A DNA stretch of 64,000 nucleotides from Trabulsiella odontotermitis (GTDB lineage Bacteria > Pseudomonadota > Gammaproteobacteria > Enterobacterales > Enterobacteriaceae), in assembly GCF_001297775.1 (NCBI RefSeq), contig NZ_LIFX01000007.1:85558-149557 (forward strand), written 5' to 3'. The notes beneath the pieces were generated by a model that saw only the letters and a list, made by a program, of their open reading frames with translations, did not search any database and was not told the DNA's origin. The translations under genes and the position numbers were made by a program. Positions 46,246 to 56,677 of the stretch are shown piece by piece. Numbering within the stretch: the stretch's first letter is position 1; every line of letters begins with the position of its first letter.

Positions 46246-47595
46246 TCAAGGCTGCGGTTCTTTTTGCTTCTGCACCAGCAAATAATAATGTCGGCTCAGC
46301 ATATCCCACCGATCATCAATCTGTTTCATTAAGTTCACCGCCGAAGGATGACCAGTCTGACTGGCGTTTTCCAGTCGTCTCAGTAACTCCTCAAGCGGCA
46401 CATCTGCATTGAGCGCCGTCTGCATCTGATACACCGCCGTTTTCAGATACGAGATGGTCAGCCCACCACGCGACCGCTCCTGGCTGATGAGCTCGTCATT
46501 CAGTTTCTGCAATTGCTGCTGCACAACAAAATAACTCTGCCCGGTCAGATCGTTATTATTTCCCGCCTGCATTTGCGCTTCCCATTGCCGGGTCACTGAT
46601 TGTTGCAAGGGGTCCGTGGGCCACGTTTGTCTGGCGATCTTCACGAAGCGTTCACCCAGCGTATAGGGCTGGAGGGGTGAGTTCGTTGCCAGGCTTTCCA
46701 TCTGCCGGGCATAGGTCCTGAGATCAGGCTGACTCAGCCAGAGAATGGCCGATCCTGAAGGCAGACTGGCAATCTCCTCCAGCTGCTTTTTCATCGGAAC
46801 GACATACAAATAATAAGCCGTCAGGGCAACCAGCAAACAGCAGCACAACCCGCCAAAGAAGCCGGTGATTATCCAGCGTGTTTTTTTCACCGGTGGGGAA
46901 GCGGTCTCTGGCGACGTTGGCGCCGGTTCATCGCCGGGCGGCAGCGCGCATGTCACCAGTTTCGTGGGTTCTGGCTCCGGACGCGGGCACAGATCGTCTG
47001 ACTCTTCTATGCCGGGAACCCATATCAGTTTTTCCGGCACCGGGGACGGCGGGATATTCTCCCGCACGGGATCCTGTTCAAGCCGCTGACAGGTATTGTG
47101 AATAAAGAACTGCAGATTCTCCACGCGGGGCACACGGCGCAGGGGAAGTTGCTGTAATTTATCGCTGAGGATCTTTAACGCATTTTCCGTTTGAGTGAGT
47201 GCTTCCAGGTCTTTTTTCTCAAACGAAAGCGTACGCAGGATGTTACTGGCTTTGGCGTTAAACCAGTCAAGTAACTCGATACGCACCATTTCATTTTCGG
47301 GCCAGCAGCGTTGCCAGTCCGCCCCGATCACCCCGGCCAGCAATTCGCACCCTTCCGTGAACCCCGCCAGCCCGGCGACGCGAAAACGTGCCAGGGCGTA
47401 ATACACGGAGGTCTGGAGATCCACACCATTGCGGCGAAACACCGACAGCGCCAGAGATTCAATCAGCTTCCAGTTCACCTCCTGCTGTGCAGGGTGATTG
47501 ATCTTATTGATCTCTTCGCGTATCGCCTGAAATTCCTCCAGATGACGAGGATCACCTCCGGTGCGTATGACGATATCCTGAGTCTGTTCATTCAC
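46246..47595 (-). CDS. vasL: T6SS VasL/TagA-like protein (ImpA N-terminal plus VasL domain)
   Basis: 449 residues. ImpA_N domain at about 10-130 (GLAGFTEGCELLAGVIGADWQ), a proline-rich linker, one transmembrane helix at about 241-266 and a C-terminal VasL-type domain. TssA-like proteins with a membrane segment (TagA) hold the distal end of the extended sheath at the opposite membrane. Last gene of the main operon, 26 bases after tssM; same place as vasL (VCA0121) in V. cholerae. Confidence 0.82.
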   Translation of the reverse strand: MNEQTQDIVIRTGGDPRHLEEFQAIREEINKINHPAQQEVNWKLIESLALSVFRRNGVDLQTSVYYALARFRVAGLAGFTEGCELLAGVIGADWQRCWPENEMVRIELLDWFNAKASNILRTLSFEKKDLEALTQTENALKILSDKLQQLPLRRVPRVENLQFFIHNTCQRLEQDPVRENIPPSPVPEKLIWVPGIEESDDLCPRPEPEPTKLVTCALPPGDEPAPTSPETASPPVKKTRWIITGFFGGLCCCLLVALTAYYLYVVPMKKQLEEIASLPSGSAILWLSQPDLRTYARQMESLATNSPLQPYTLGERFVKIARQTWPTDPLQQSVTRQWEAQMQAGNNNDLTGQSYFVVQQQLQKLNDELISQERSRGGLTISYLKTAVYQMQTALNADVPLEELLRRLENASQTGHPSAVNLMKQIDDRWDMLSRHYYLLVQKQKEPQP

Positions 47596-47621
47596 GGCTA
47601 TTCACTCCCAATCATCCCTGA

Positions 47622-50600
47622 TCAGTACAAGGTTTCCGGCACAGTAAACTGGCTGAACAAGCCGCCAGCGAACGGGTTATCGGAAGCATCCACATGAACC
47701 CGGTAGATCATATAACCGCCATCGACGTTAAACCGGACGTTAAATGAACCGTCAGTCACCGACGTCAACTGCCCGGAGTTGATCAGCCGTAACTGCGCCC
47801 ACGGCCCACTGAAACCAATGCTGCGCGGGGCATAATTGCTCTTATCCGGTACCAGCGTCAGTTTGCTCTCCACGCCAGAGCGCATCGAGTTTGGCCAGAC
47901 CAGTGGTACCGTCCGGGTACGGCCGTGCGTGAATTCCAGCAACTGTCCATCCATATTCAGCACACTGCGCCGTTTATCCGCCGACAGTTCCACTGTTTCA
48001 ATCGCATACTGTGTGCCAAGACCATTCTGCGGCGTGAAGAAGGTGTCACGAATTTTCTGTGCGTTTTCCATTTGCTGACGAATGTCGCTGCGGATTAACG
48101 TCTGCCCGTCACTGCCCCAGGTCAGTTCGTTCTCCATGAATGGCTTGAGGTTCTGCTGATAAAACGCATCAATGACCCCGTCCGGTTTAAAGAAGCGCTC
48201 AAATTCACTCAGCGAGACATCTTCTTTCGCGCCGGGTTTAAACGGATAACGCCCGGCGAGATGAGTCTGCCATGGCTTGACGACCGTATCCCCCCATTCC
48301 ACTTCCAGATACTGAATGGCCTGAATCATCACCACACGCCAGGCCTGCTCAGCCAGTTCTCCCACCCAGCGGTTAAGCGGCTCCGGTAAACTTTTCGAGG
48401 TCTGTTGCAGGGCGAAAATAGGGTCGTTACTGTTTTCATTCAGACGCATCTGCACCGCTTTGAGCGCTGACTTTCCGGGTGTTGGCGAGTTCTGAATTGC
48501 CAGCAGATAACGGTGCAAATCCGTGATTTTTTGATTCACGCCCTGCATCATTCCGCCATCCTCTTTTTGATCGGACAGCAGGCTGTTTTCAGGGGCAAAT
48601 TCGCGGTTAATCCGGGTCAGCAACTGGTAATTTTGCGCGCTGAGAAAGTCCTGTCGCGCTTTTTCAGGTAATCCATCCGGCATCAACGGCGGCTCAGTAT
48701 TGTCTTTTAAGGTCTGCAACGCCCGGCGGAATATCTGGTCACCGCTGATGATTTGCTCAAGCGCATTAATCACCTGAGGTATCTCATCAAACTGAGAGAT
48801 CTCAAGATTGCCCATCGCGCCTCGCCAGGTGGAGGTGTAATCGCTGAGATACTGTTCGGTAATCTGTCGCTGTATCTCTTTGCGGTCGGCCTCACTGTAT
48901 TGCACGTTCTGGCTCAAATTCAGCACCCAACTGTCCATCGCGGTCAGTTCCACCAGCCCGTCACGTTGCTTCACAAAGTAGTTATCCAGCCCGTAGCGGG
49001 TCAGAAACTGAGGGATCCGCAACCGCGTCTCATCACTGGCGGTAAAGGCGGCATCGAAATTCGCGCCTACCTGATCGCGAATGTTGAGATCAGACGGCAG
49101 CACCTGCTGCGCCTTACTGCGCAAACTCTGGTACACCCGCTGGTAGATGGACAATTTACTCAGTTCAATCTGCGCATCTCTGACCGGCTGAGCAAACGGC
49201 GCATAGCTGCTGACAGCGCCCTCATTTCCGGCCTTACGCAGGGCATTCCAGTCAGTATGCTCCAGCGCATAATCCAGGTGGGCCATCAGTTGCTGCTGAA
49301 GAAGATTTTGCCCGCTGAAACGCTGGCTCCAGCGCTCTGCCATAAACTGCTTGATAAGCTCTTTGTTACGCCCGCTCTTGTCATCCAGCATCCGCATCAC
49401 GCGCAGGATATTAAGCTTCTCATTACTGCCCGCGGGCGCCTCATTCAGTTGTTTGAGCAGACCATTCATTAATGCCGGCAGGTAACGCTGTTGCAGCAGT
49501 TGCAGATACGTATCTTCAACATACGGCCCGATTTTATAGCCCTGATACAACCCCATATCGGCCAGCAGCGTATTGCGCTCATGGTAATCTCCATACGCCA
49601 GCGTTGCCTCACGAATCGGGTTGAGCAGCGGTAACTGTAAATTGCCGTAGTTGTCTTTCTCAACCGGCGGAGGAATATCGAGGAAAGATTTGGTCTGCGT
49701 CAGCACCTCAACGCCGGAACGATAATTCGCCCGATAGTAATGATGCCAGCCCAACAACAGGCACAGCAGGATCACGCCGCTGACCATCGAATAAAGCATC
49801 ACGTTGCGGCGTGATTTACGCAGCCAGACACTGTTTTCGCTCGCCAGGTTGGGTTCGGAAAATAAGACGCGATTGAACAGCGCGTGCGTAAAATACGGCA
49901 CGCTCTCTTTTACCGGCCATGCCGGAAACGCCTGCGCGCCGAGGTGATATTGCACAGACGCGCTCTGCACAAAAATATCATCGATTTGCCCCCGCTGTTT
50001 CGCCGAGGTCAGATAAACACCCCGCAGTAATGGTGGGTTCTCGTCATTAAAAAGCAGCCCGTCCAGCAGTTGCACCACATATTCATGCAGGCCGGACATC
50101 TGGCGAATAAAGGTAAATAACGAACTCCGCTGCGCGCTGTCGACATTAGCGATCATCATCCCCGGCATGGCGTCGTTCATCATTTTGAGCCAGTTATGCC
50201 AGAACGTATCAAGCTCCTGTTTCCAGGTGTCGTTATGCCCTGAAAAGGTGATCCCGAGCGCCGACTCGCGTTTTGTTTTATCCAGCGACTGAAACATGGC
50301 GTCAAAACCATGAAAGAGATCCATATGCGTCAGCACAACATAGACCGGCAACTGGCTGTGTAAATGAACGCGCAGATCCTGCAAACGCTGGCGCATTGTC
50401 GCAAGCCAGGCATCGCGGCGCGTTTTCCCTGAGGTCATAAAATCGTCGATATCCACGACCAGCACAACGCCATTCAGTGGCTGACGCGCGCGGATCGTTT
50501 TCATCCAGTCAAGCAGGTCGCGCCAGAGTCGCCCGAAGAGTTCCGGCTTTTCCGCATCCTGAACCACCGGCTGTTCAATCAGCACGCCCTCGACATCAAT

Positions 50601-51143
50601 CAGCACCGCCTGCTCGCCCACCAGACAATGAACATGCAAGTCGGTGTTATGCTCGCCTTTTGTCTTCTCCGGGACATACAGCGGGGCCAGTTTTTGCCCT
50701 TCAAGCATCAGCGTACTCTTGCCGCTGTCGGAGGCCCCCACAACCAGATACCAGGGCAGTTTATACAGGTAATTCCGCGTGCTGAGATGACGTTCCAGTT
50801 GCAGCAACCAGCGCGCCAGATATTTGCGCTGATAGTTAATATCGGCACTGATGGGATCTTTAACCTCTTCCCGGGATAACTTTTGCAACTGCTCAAGCTG
50901 CTGTAACCGCCGCATTACGCGCACCGTCAGCCAGGCAAGGGCAATCAGCACCAGAACCGCCGTTGTCAGCCAGCGGCTCAATGGCGTCTGAAGAGGTTTC
51001 TTCGAGCCGATAACCCAGTCGGGTCCCCACCACCAGACCCAGAAAATGGCGAAGCACCAGAAAACGGCAAGCAATAAAGCGGCGGACGCTTTAAACCGTG
51101 GAAGGGCAGGCCGCAGAGAGCTAAAGAACCCTGGTATTTTCAT
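47622..51143 (-). CDS. tssM: T6SS membrane complex protein TssM (IcmF)
   Basis: 1173-residue inner membrane protein that spans the periplasm and binds TssJ. Two N-terminal helices (about 20-40 and 58-78), a cytoplasmic NTPase-like domain with an intact Walker A GASDSGKST (136-144) and VLVVDIDDFM, a third helix near 445-465 (VMLYSMVSGVILLCLLLGWH), then the large periplasmic domain. Usual length for the family. Three bases after tssA. Confidence 0.96.
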   Translation of the reverse strand: MKIPGFFSSLRPALPRFKASAALLLAVFWCFAIFWVWWWGPDWVIGSKKPLQTPLSRWLTTAVLVLIALAWLTVRVMRRLQQLEQLQKLSREEVKDPISADINYQRKYLARWLLQLERHLSTRNYLYKLPWYLVVGASDSGKSTLMLEGQKLAPLYVPEKTKGEHNTDLHVHCLVGEQAVLIDVEGVLIEQPVVQDAEKPELFGRLWRDLLDWMKTIRARQPLNGVVLVVDIDDFMTSGKTRRDAWLATMRQRLQDLRVHLHSQLPVYVVLTHMDLFHGFDAMFQSLDKTKRESALGITFSGHNDTWKQELDTFWHNWLKMMNDAMPGMMIANVDSAQRSSLFTFIRQMSGLHEYVVQLLDGLLFNDENPPLLRGVYLTSAKQRGQIDDIFVQSASVQYHLGAQAFPAWPVKESVPYFTHALFNRVLFSEPNLASENSVWLRKSRRNVMLYSMVSGVILLCLLLGWHHYYRANYRSGVEVLTQTKSFLDIPPPVEKDNYGNLQLPLLNPIREATLAYGDYHERNTLLADMGLYQGYKIGPYVEDTYLQLLQQRYLPALMNGLLKQLNEAPAGSNEKLNILRVMRMLDDKSGRNKELIKQFMAERWSQRFSGQNLLQQQLMAHLDYALEHTDWNALRKAGNEGAVSSYAPFAQPVRDAQIELSKLSIYQRVYQSLRSKAQQVLPSDLNIRDQVGANFDAAFTASDETRLRIPQFLTRYGLDNYFVKQRDGLVELTAMDSWVLNLSQNVQYSEADRKEIQRQITEQYLSDYTSTWRGAMGNLEISQFDEIPQVINALEQIISGDQIFRRALQTLKDNTEPPLMPDGLPEKARQDFLSAQNYQLLTRINREFAPENSLLSDQKEDGGMMQGVNQKITDLHRYLLAIQNSPTPGKSALKAVQMRLNENSNDPIFALQQTSKSLPEPLNRWVGELAEQAWRVVMIQAIQYLEVEWGDTVVKPWQTHLAGRYPFKPGAKEDVSLSEFERFFKPDGVIDAFYQQNLKPFMENELTWGSDGQTLIRSDIRQQMENAQKIRDTFFTPQNGLGTQYAIETVELSADKRRSVLNMDGQLLEFTHGRTRTVPLVWPNSMRSGVESKLTLVPDKSNYAPRSIGFSGPWAQLRLINSGQLTSVTDGSFNVRFNVDGGYMIYRVHVDASDNPFAGGLFSQFTVPETLY

Positions 51144-51146
51144 TGA

Positions 51147-52583
51147 TTAACACTCCTGTTCCATCCGGTGGTTGTCCTTCGTCATCACAATATGTTCTTC
51201 TAATTGCATCATCAGCTCAGGCTCCCAGTCCGGCAGCGTGATCGCCTGCGCGACCTGCCAGAGATGCTGATAATGTTGTTGTGCCAGTATTTTCAACCCC
51301 GCTTTGTCGAGCAAATCAACGCCCAGCAACTGACAGTAAAACCGCCCACGTGGATTGCGCTGTTGAGCGAGTTCATCCAGCTGGCGCAGCGCGACCTCCA
51401 GCCCCTGGGTTTCCCAGCTTTGCCAGACGGCGTCTGAATCCATGTCGGCCTGAGCTGTTGCCTGCACCTGCGAGGCCGTTTTTGCCTGCCCCGCGCCACC
51501 GTTTTCAAGCCAGTTCAGTGTCTCAGCGGATAAAAAAGGGGTCCGGTTGATAAAGCTCAGCGTCCTGAGCTGAGGGATACGGTGTAAAAAAACCGACAGT
51601 TCATCATGAATGGCGGCCGCGACGCGCTCATATCCCAGTTTCTGCGCGATCCGCGCGGAGAGGTGGTGCCCATCGAGCCAGTACGGTGCCAGGGTGAGGC
51701 TCTCTTCCACCTGCAGCCATAAAGCGGCATCCGGGTTCGCCATCCGGCTTTGATATTCCGCCATCCGATCGGCAGAAAACGCTGCGAGTGGCGTTCTCCC
51801 GTCTTCTGCGGATTGCGGCGCAACCGTGATGCCCTGCCAGATAGCGTTACGGCGTAAACGGCACCCCAACGGGTTTTCCGGCTGGCGCTCACACAGAATG
51901 CCCGCCATCTGGAGTTGCGTTTGCCGCCAGGCTTTTTCATCGGTATTCACCACACTCATCACCGGCGCGCTCGGTGCCGCCTTTGGTGATGCTTCAGGTA
52001 TCGCCCCCGCAGAAGCCGCAGCCGGTGCTTTTTCTTCCTGTACCGGGCGGTCTGGCTGACGGGCAAACGCCACTTGCAGCGTCTTAATCTCTTCGGCAAG
52101 TTCACGCTCCGGCGTCTGCCAGAACTGTTCAAGCCACGACAGCGCCTCCTGCATCGCCTGCCGCTGCGTCGGGTTCGCCTGCGCAATAAAGCTATTTACG
52201 GTGGAAGAAAACCGGCGGATCACCTGTTGCGATAACCGACGCTTCATCACAGCGTTATCCGGCCATGCCTGCGACCAGTACAATTCGACCCACGCACAGA
52301 GCAGTTGCATCGCCAGCATCACCTCCGCGGGTTGACCGCCATGCTGGAGTGTTCGCAGCAAATGCACGATGAGACGAAAATCTTTACTTTCCGTGGTCAG
52401 CAACAACAGGATCCGCTGCTGGATGTCAGCCATATCCAGAGTGTTGTGGCTCAGCGCGCCCAGTTTGACCATTTCGCCATCAATAAACGCCCAGTGCGGA
52501 TTGTCATCGCTCAGGCGGGCGCTGATTTTCCCGGCGGGAAGTGGAGTTGCCAGTTTATCCAGCCAGTCATGCCGTTCAGCCAT
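51147..52583 (-). CDS. tssA: T6SS protein TssA (VasJ)
   Basis: 478 residues from ATG 52583 (MAERHDWLDKL) behind AAGGAG; 14 more upstream codons are open. N-terminal ImpA_N-type domain, an alanine/proline-rich linker near 200-225, and a C-terminal VasJ/EvfE-type domain. Caps the growing tail and coordinates tube-sheath polymerisation. Between vasI and tssM as in V. cholerae (VCA0119). Confidence 0.9.
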   Translation of the reverse strand: MAERHDWLDKLATPLPAGKISARLSDDNPHWAFIDGEMVKLGALSHNTLDMADIQQRILLLLTTESKDFRLIVHLLRTLQHGGQPAEVMLAMQLLCAWVELYWSQAWPDNAVMKRRLSQQVIRRFSSTVNSFIAQANPTQRQAMQEALSWLEQFWQTPERELAEEIKTLQVAFARQPDRPVQEEKAPAAASAGAIPEASPKAAPSAPVMSVVNTDEKAWRQTQLQMAGILCERQPENPLGCRLRRNAIWQGITVAPQSAEDGRTPLAAFSADRMAEYQSRMANPDAALWLQVEESLTLAPYWLDGHHLSARIAQKLGYERVAAAIHDELSVFLHRIPQLRTLSFINRTPFLSAETLNWLENGGAGQAKTASQVQATAQADMDSDAVWQSWETQGLEVALRQLDELAQQRNPRGRFYCQLLGVDLLDKAGLKILAQQHYQHLWQVAQAITLPDWEPELMMQLEEHIVMTKDNHRMEQEC

Positions 52584-52593
52584 CACGCTCTCC

Positions 52594-53283
52594 TTACCAG
52601 TGACAGGCTTTACGCAGGGGTTCAATCTCCTGCGCTAAACCTTCAATGTTAAAAATCAGGTGAGGGGAACTGCGCCCGGAGAGACTCACGGTGACCGATT
52701 CAGAACCAAACAGCTGTTTGATTTCTTCGATCCCGGCAAGCCCTCTGCTGGCATCCAGCAGGTAACCATTTTCACGGATAAACCAGTTCACATCGTACTG
52801 GTTGCGATCCGTCTTCAGTGAGACGTTGCCCTCGCCACTCCTGAGAGGAGCAGCCACCGCAATTTGCAGACGGGTGATATTGTCAACGCAACTGAACATC
52901 AGCACGGGCCGCGGCGGCGTTTCGCCAATTGCCGGTGTCGTCAGGATCACCTGCGGGTTATCGCCGCCACTGTTGGTGACGATGAAAGCCGTGGTGTGGT
53001 CGTCTCTGGTTTTTTCCTGAGTCATCGCCCGTTGCCAGGCAATACCGCCTTTCGGCACAGGCAAGTCCTGGGTCTGTGGCGGGTCATCGGAAAACGCGCT
53101 GTCATAACAGTCAAGGCGCAGCAGCGGTGATGATTCACTACGGCATAACATGGCGGCAGACAACACAGCGGCGTCATGCGAGTTTGCCGCGGTAGCTGAC
53201 AACGGCAGGTTCACAGAAGAGAACGGAGAGGGACTGGTCACGGCGAGCAATCCGCTCATCAGCAGCAGGAACGCTATGTTCAT
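52594..53283 (-). CDS. vasI: T6SS accessory protein VasI/TagO
   Basis: 229 residues, N-terminal signal sequence (about 1-20), then the VasI/TagO-type domain with CRSESSPLLRLDCYD, VLMFSCVDNITRLQIAV and a final cysteine (KACHW). Likely periplasmic. Its precise role is not established. Overlaps the vasH-like gene by 4 bases, matching V. cholerae order (VCA0118). Confidence 0.85.
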   Translation of the reverse strand: MNIAFLLLMSGLLAVTSPSPFSSVNLPLSATAANSHDAAVLSAAMLCRSESSPLLRLDCYDSAFSDDPPQTQDLPVPKGGIAWQRAMTQEKTRDDHTTAFIVTNSGGDNPQVILTTPAIGETPPRPVLMFSCVDNITRLQIAVAAPLRSGEGNVSLKTDRNQYDVNWFIRENGYLLDASRGLAGIEEIKQLFGSESVTVSLSGRSSPHLIFNIEGLAQEIEPLRKACHW

Positions 53284-54077
53284 ACATCACACCCGTATTT
53301 CGTCAGTTTGTAAGCCAGTGTCCGGGGTGACAAATTCAGACTTTCCGCGACACGTTTTTTATTTGCGTTGAACTGACGCAACCGCTGAGTCAGCACGTCG
53401 CATTCAAATTCTTCCATTGCCGCCAGCAGATCGTTAATACCGCTGTAATCTTTGGCGATACCGGGGAGGTTTCTGTCCCCGGTCGAACTCAGCTCGGCGA
53501 TGAGTTCATCAAGCTGTTTTTGCCGTTGCTGTTGGGTATGAAACACGGTCTGGATCTGCCGAAGCTGGCGATGCAATTGCTCCAGCTCCATCACTTTTTT
53601 CAACTGATACTGGAACAATTCGCAACTCAGACTGAACACGCTGTTCGGTTTATTCAGCTGTTCCGGCTGGCAACTGAAAGCGGCAATAACGCCGCTGGCG
53701 GCGCCCCGATGATCAAAAACGGGCGTGGCGAAAAGCCCACATTCATTGGGCAGTTCGCACACAAATTGCCGGAAACGACTCTCCTCTATCCGCACCCCGC
53801 GGTGCAGCGTTTGCCAGATGGCGTTCACACCACTGCGCAGCACGTGGATTAAGGGATGATTGAGGTCAAGCAGACTGACTTCAAAGCGCTGAAGACTCAC
53901 ATTACTGGTCCCGGAAACGGCATAGCATTCCATCCGTTTTTCGGTGGCGTTGATCACCCCGGCCATCAGCGCCTCAAAACGAGGGCGACGCTGGTTAATC
54001 TCCAGAAAATTGAATATCAGTTCTTCCTGCGTGTGACTTTCCAGCAGAGAAAGCACACTTTTCAGTCGCTTTCTCAT
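53280..54077 (-). CDS. VasH-like regulator lacking the sigma-54 AAA+ domain
   Basis: 265 residues. N-terminal GAF-like sensor region (about 15-165), a coiled linker (about 165-205), then a C-terminal Fis-type helix-turn-helix (about 225-262: LRQFNANKKRVAESLNLSPR then TLAYKLTKYG). V. cholerae VasH is about twice as long and has an AAA+ sigma-54 activation domain with GAFTGA between these parts. Here that domain is absent and there is no sign of a recent frameshift, since the linker reads through. Position between tssH and vasI is that of vasH. It could bind DNA without activating sigma-54. Confidence 0.85.
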   Translation of the reverse strand: MRKRLKSVLSLLESHTQEELIFNFLEINQRRPRFEALMAGVINATEKRMECYAVSGTSNVSLQRFEVSLLDLNHPLIHVLRSGVNAIWQTLHRGVRIEESRFRQFVCELPNECGLFATPVFDHRGAASGVIAAFSCQPEQLNKPNSVFSLSCELFQYQLKKVMELEQLHRQLRQIQTVFHTQQQRQKQLDELIAELSSTGDRNLPGIAKDYSGINDLLAAMEEFECDVLTQRLRQFNANKKRVAESLNLSPRTLAYKLTKYGCDV

Positions 54078-56677
54078 ACCTTCGTTTCCACCCTGGCTTT
54101 GAACTCATTGTCATCGGTAAAGAGGTGAATCTGACTGATCGCGTCCCCTGCCGCCATATGCTGCAATAACAGCAACGAAAGCGGCGGTAAGAGCGCCCCG
54201 TCAATGACCGACTCCAGCATGCGCGCGCCATTTTCCGAGCGCGTCACTCGCCGCATAATCTCCATGGAGACGGCGTCATCGATCGTTACCGTCGCGGCGA
54301 AACGCTGGCGGAGAAGATTCTCGAGTCGGGTGAGTTTACTGGCGATAATTTCCGCTAACGTGTCGTTGTCCAGCGGCAGGAAAGGAATCACTTCCATTCG
54401 CGCCAGCAACGCCGGTTTGAAGAAATCGGCAAGCACGGGGTACAACGCTTCCTCTAAGGCCGCGGGGTCGCCGACATGCTCGACAATCACCTGATACCCC
54501 AGATTGGAGGTCAGAAAGAACACGACGTTCTTACAGTCAATGATCCGCCCTTCCCCGTCGGCCAGTTCGCCTTTATCAAATGCCTGATAAAAAAGATTCA
54601 GCACATCCGGGTGCGCTTTCTCAACTTCATCAAGCAACACCACGGAATACGGTTTCTGTCGGATGGCCTCTGTCAGCACGCCGCCTTCGCCGTAGCCCAC
54701 GTAGCCGGGCGGCGAGCCAATGAGGCGCGAGACGGTATGCTTTTCCTGAAACTCAGACATGTTGATGGTGGTCAGGTACTGACGGCCACCAAACAGCGTG
54801 TCTGCAATCTGCAGGGCGCTTTCGGTTTTACCGACACCGCTGGGGCCGACGAGTAAAAACGCGCCTAACGGTCGTCCCGGACGGCGCAAATCCGCGCGCG
54901 CTGTCAGCAAATGTTTATGCAACTGGGCGATCGCCAGCGTCTGCCCACGGATGACCTCGCCAAGCCAGCCTGGCAACTCGGTGATTGCCATCATTTCACT
55001 TTGCGACAGGCGATTGAGCGGGACGCCAGTCCATTCCGCGATCACTTCCGCAATTTGTTTTTTTCCGACGTGTGGGGAAACCAGCGCCTTCTCTTTTTGC
55101 AATGCATCGAGCGCCTGCATGAGTTCGGCCAGCTCGCTGATTTTTTGCTCTTCCGCGGTCTCCTGAGAAGGACTCAGTAAGTCAGTGCGCAACGTAATCA
55201 ACTGCTGAACCAGCGACTGCTGTTCGCGCCAGTCCGCCTCCAGTGTGGTTAATACCTCGCTCAGCTCAGACAAACGCTGATGTAATGACGCAAGATAACC
55301 GGCATCGCCAGGTAAACCGATGCGATGCTCGCGTTCAAGCTGAGCGATTTCCTGCTCAAGCTGCTGCTGCTCAGTCATGAGTTCCGACATCTGCCGGGGA
55401 GGCGAGGTCAGATTGATGGACACCCGTGCGCAGGCGGTATCCAGCACATCAATTGCTTTGTCCGGTAACTGGCGGCCCGAAAGATAACGCGCGCTTAACA
55501 CGGCTGCCGCCTGCAGCGCTTCGTCATCGATCAACACCCCATGATCTTTCTCATAGGCGCCGCTCAACCCGCGCAGAATAATGGTCGCTTCCGCTGCCGT
55601 CGGCTCCGTGACTTTCACCACCTGAAAACGTCGGGACAGCGCAGCATCTTTTTCAAAGTATTTTTTGTATTCGCTCCAGGTCGTGGCGGCAATGGTCTTG
55701 AGTTCACCTCTCGCCAGTGCCGGTTTCAGCAGGTTCGAGATATCCAGCCCGCCCTGCTGGTTTCCGGCGCCAATCACCGTATGCGCTTCATCGATAAACA
55801 GAATGACCGGTTCCGTTGACTGGACGGCTTCCGCCATCAGTCCTTTGAAACGTTTTTCAAATTCGCCTTTCACCGCCGCGCCCGCCTGCAATGCACCTAA
55901 ATCTAACGTCAGCAGTCGTGTATTACGCAGCTTGTCCGGCACCTGATCGGCAATGATCCGCAACGCCAGCCCTTCTATCAGCGCGCTCTTGCCAACCCCG
56001 GCTTCCCCTACCACCACCGGATTGTTTTTCCGCCGACGGCACAGGATATCGATCATCAGATCAATTTCCGCATCACGGCACAGAACTGGATCTAATTTCC
56101 CGTCACGCGCCGCTTTCGTCATATCGGTCGTAAAGCGCGCCAGCAGACTCTCGCTGCCAGGCCGACCACCAGCTTTGCTGTCGGCGCTGTCGGGCGCATC
56201 ACTTTCTGCGGATTCCGCAGTCCAGGCGTTAAATTCATCACGCAGCAGGGCGACGTTGACCTTCAGCAGCAACTGAACCACCTCGGCGGGCAGATAGCGG
56301 TGCGGCGTGTGCAGTAAGGCAATCAGCATGGCGCCGCTGCGCAGTTGCGGATGGTTGAACTCGGCCGAAGCCAGTAACCAGCTCTCTTTAAGCCATTCAA
56401 CCAGTAACGGCGAAAATGACGGGTATTGTGCGGCGGTATCACGCCCGCCTGAAGGTACGTTGTCGAGCAACTCGCACAACGCGTCATAATCCACTTCCGC
56501 GCGGTTCAGAATAAGCCGGATGTCGCTGAGCGGCGTTTTCACCATTTCCAGCAGCACCTGCGTTACGGTGATTTCGGCAACCTGCGCACTCACCGACTTT
56601 GCTGCGGCGCTTTCAAGTCCATGACGCGCGACAGGGTGAAGACGGCTGACTAACGCGGGCAAATCAATCTGGATCAT
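54074..56677 (-). CDS. tssH: T6SS sheath-recycling ATPase TssH (ClpV)
   Basis: 867-residue Hsp100/ClpB-type AAA+ protein that disassembles the contracted sheath. Clp-N domain about 1-150, first AAA+ with Walker A GEAGVGKS (224-231) and Walker B FIDEAHT, coiled middle domain about 430-535, second AAA+ with GPSGVGKT (611-618) and VVLLDEVEKAH. 4-base overlaps with both neighbours show translational coupling. Confidence 0.97.
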   Translation of the reverse strand: MIQIDLPALVSRLHPVARHGLESAAAKSVSAQVAEITVTQVLLEMVKTPLSDIRLILNRAEVDYDALCELLDNVPSGGRDTAAQYPSFSPLLVEWLKESWLLASAEFNHPQLRSGAMLIALLHTPHRYLPAEVVQLLLKVNVALLRDEFNAWTAESAESDAPDSADSKAGGRPGSESLLARFTTDMTKAARDGKLDPVLCRDAEIDLMIDILCRRRKNNPVVVGEAGVGKSALIEGLALRIIADQVPDKLRNTRLLTLDLGALQAGAAVKGEFEKRFKGLMAEAVQSTEPVILFIDEAHTVIGAGNQQGGLDISNLLKPALARGELKTIAATTWSEYKKYFEKDAALSRRFQVVKVTEPTAAEATIILRGLSGAYEKDHGVLIDDEALQAAAVLSARYLSGRQLPDKAIDVLDTACARVSINLTSPPRQMSELMTEQQQLEQEIAQLEREHRIGLPGDAGYLASLHQRLSELSEVLTTLEADWREQQSLVQQLITLRTDLLSPSQETAEEQKISELAELMQALDALQKEKALVSPHVGKKQIAEVIAEWTGVPLNRLSQSEMMAITELPGWLGEVIRGQTLAIAQLHKHLLTARADLRRPGRPLGAFLLVGPSGVGKTESALQIADTLFGGRQYLTTINMSEFQEKHTVSRLIGSPPGYVGYGEGGVLTEAIRQKPYSVVLLDEVEKAHPDVLNLFYQAFDKGELADGEGRIIDCKNVVFFLTSNLGYQVIVEHVGDPAALEEALYPVLADFFKPALLARMEVIPFLPLDNDTLAEIIASKLTRLENLLRQRFAATVTIDDAVSMEIMRRVTRSENGARMLESVIDGALLPPLSLLLLQHMAAGDAISQIHLFTDDNEFKARVETKV

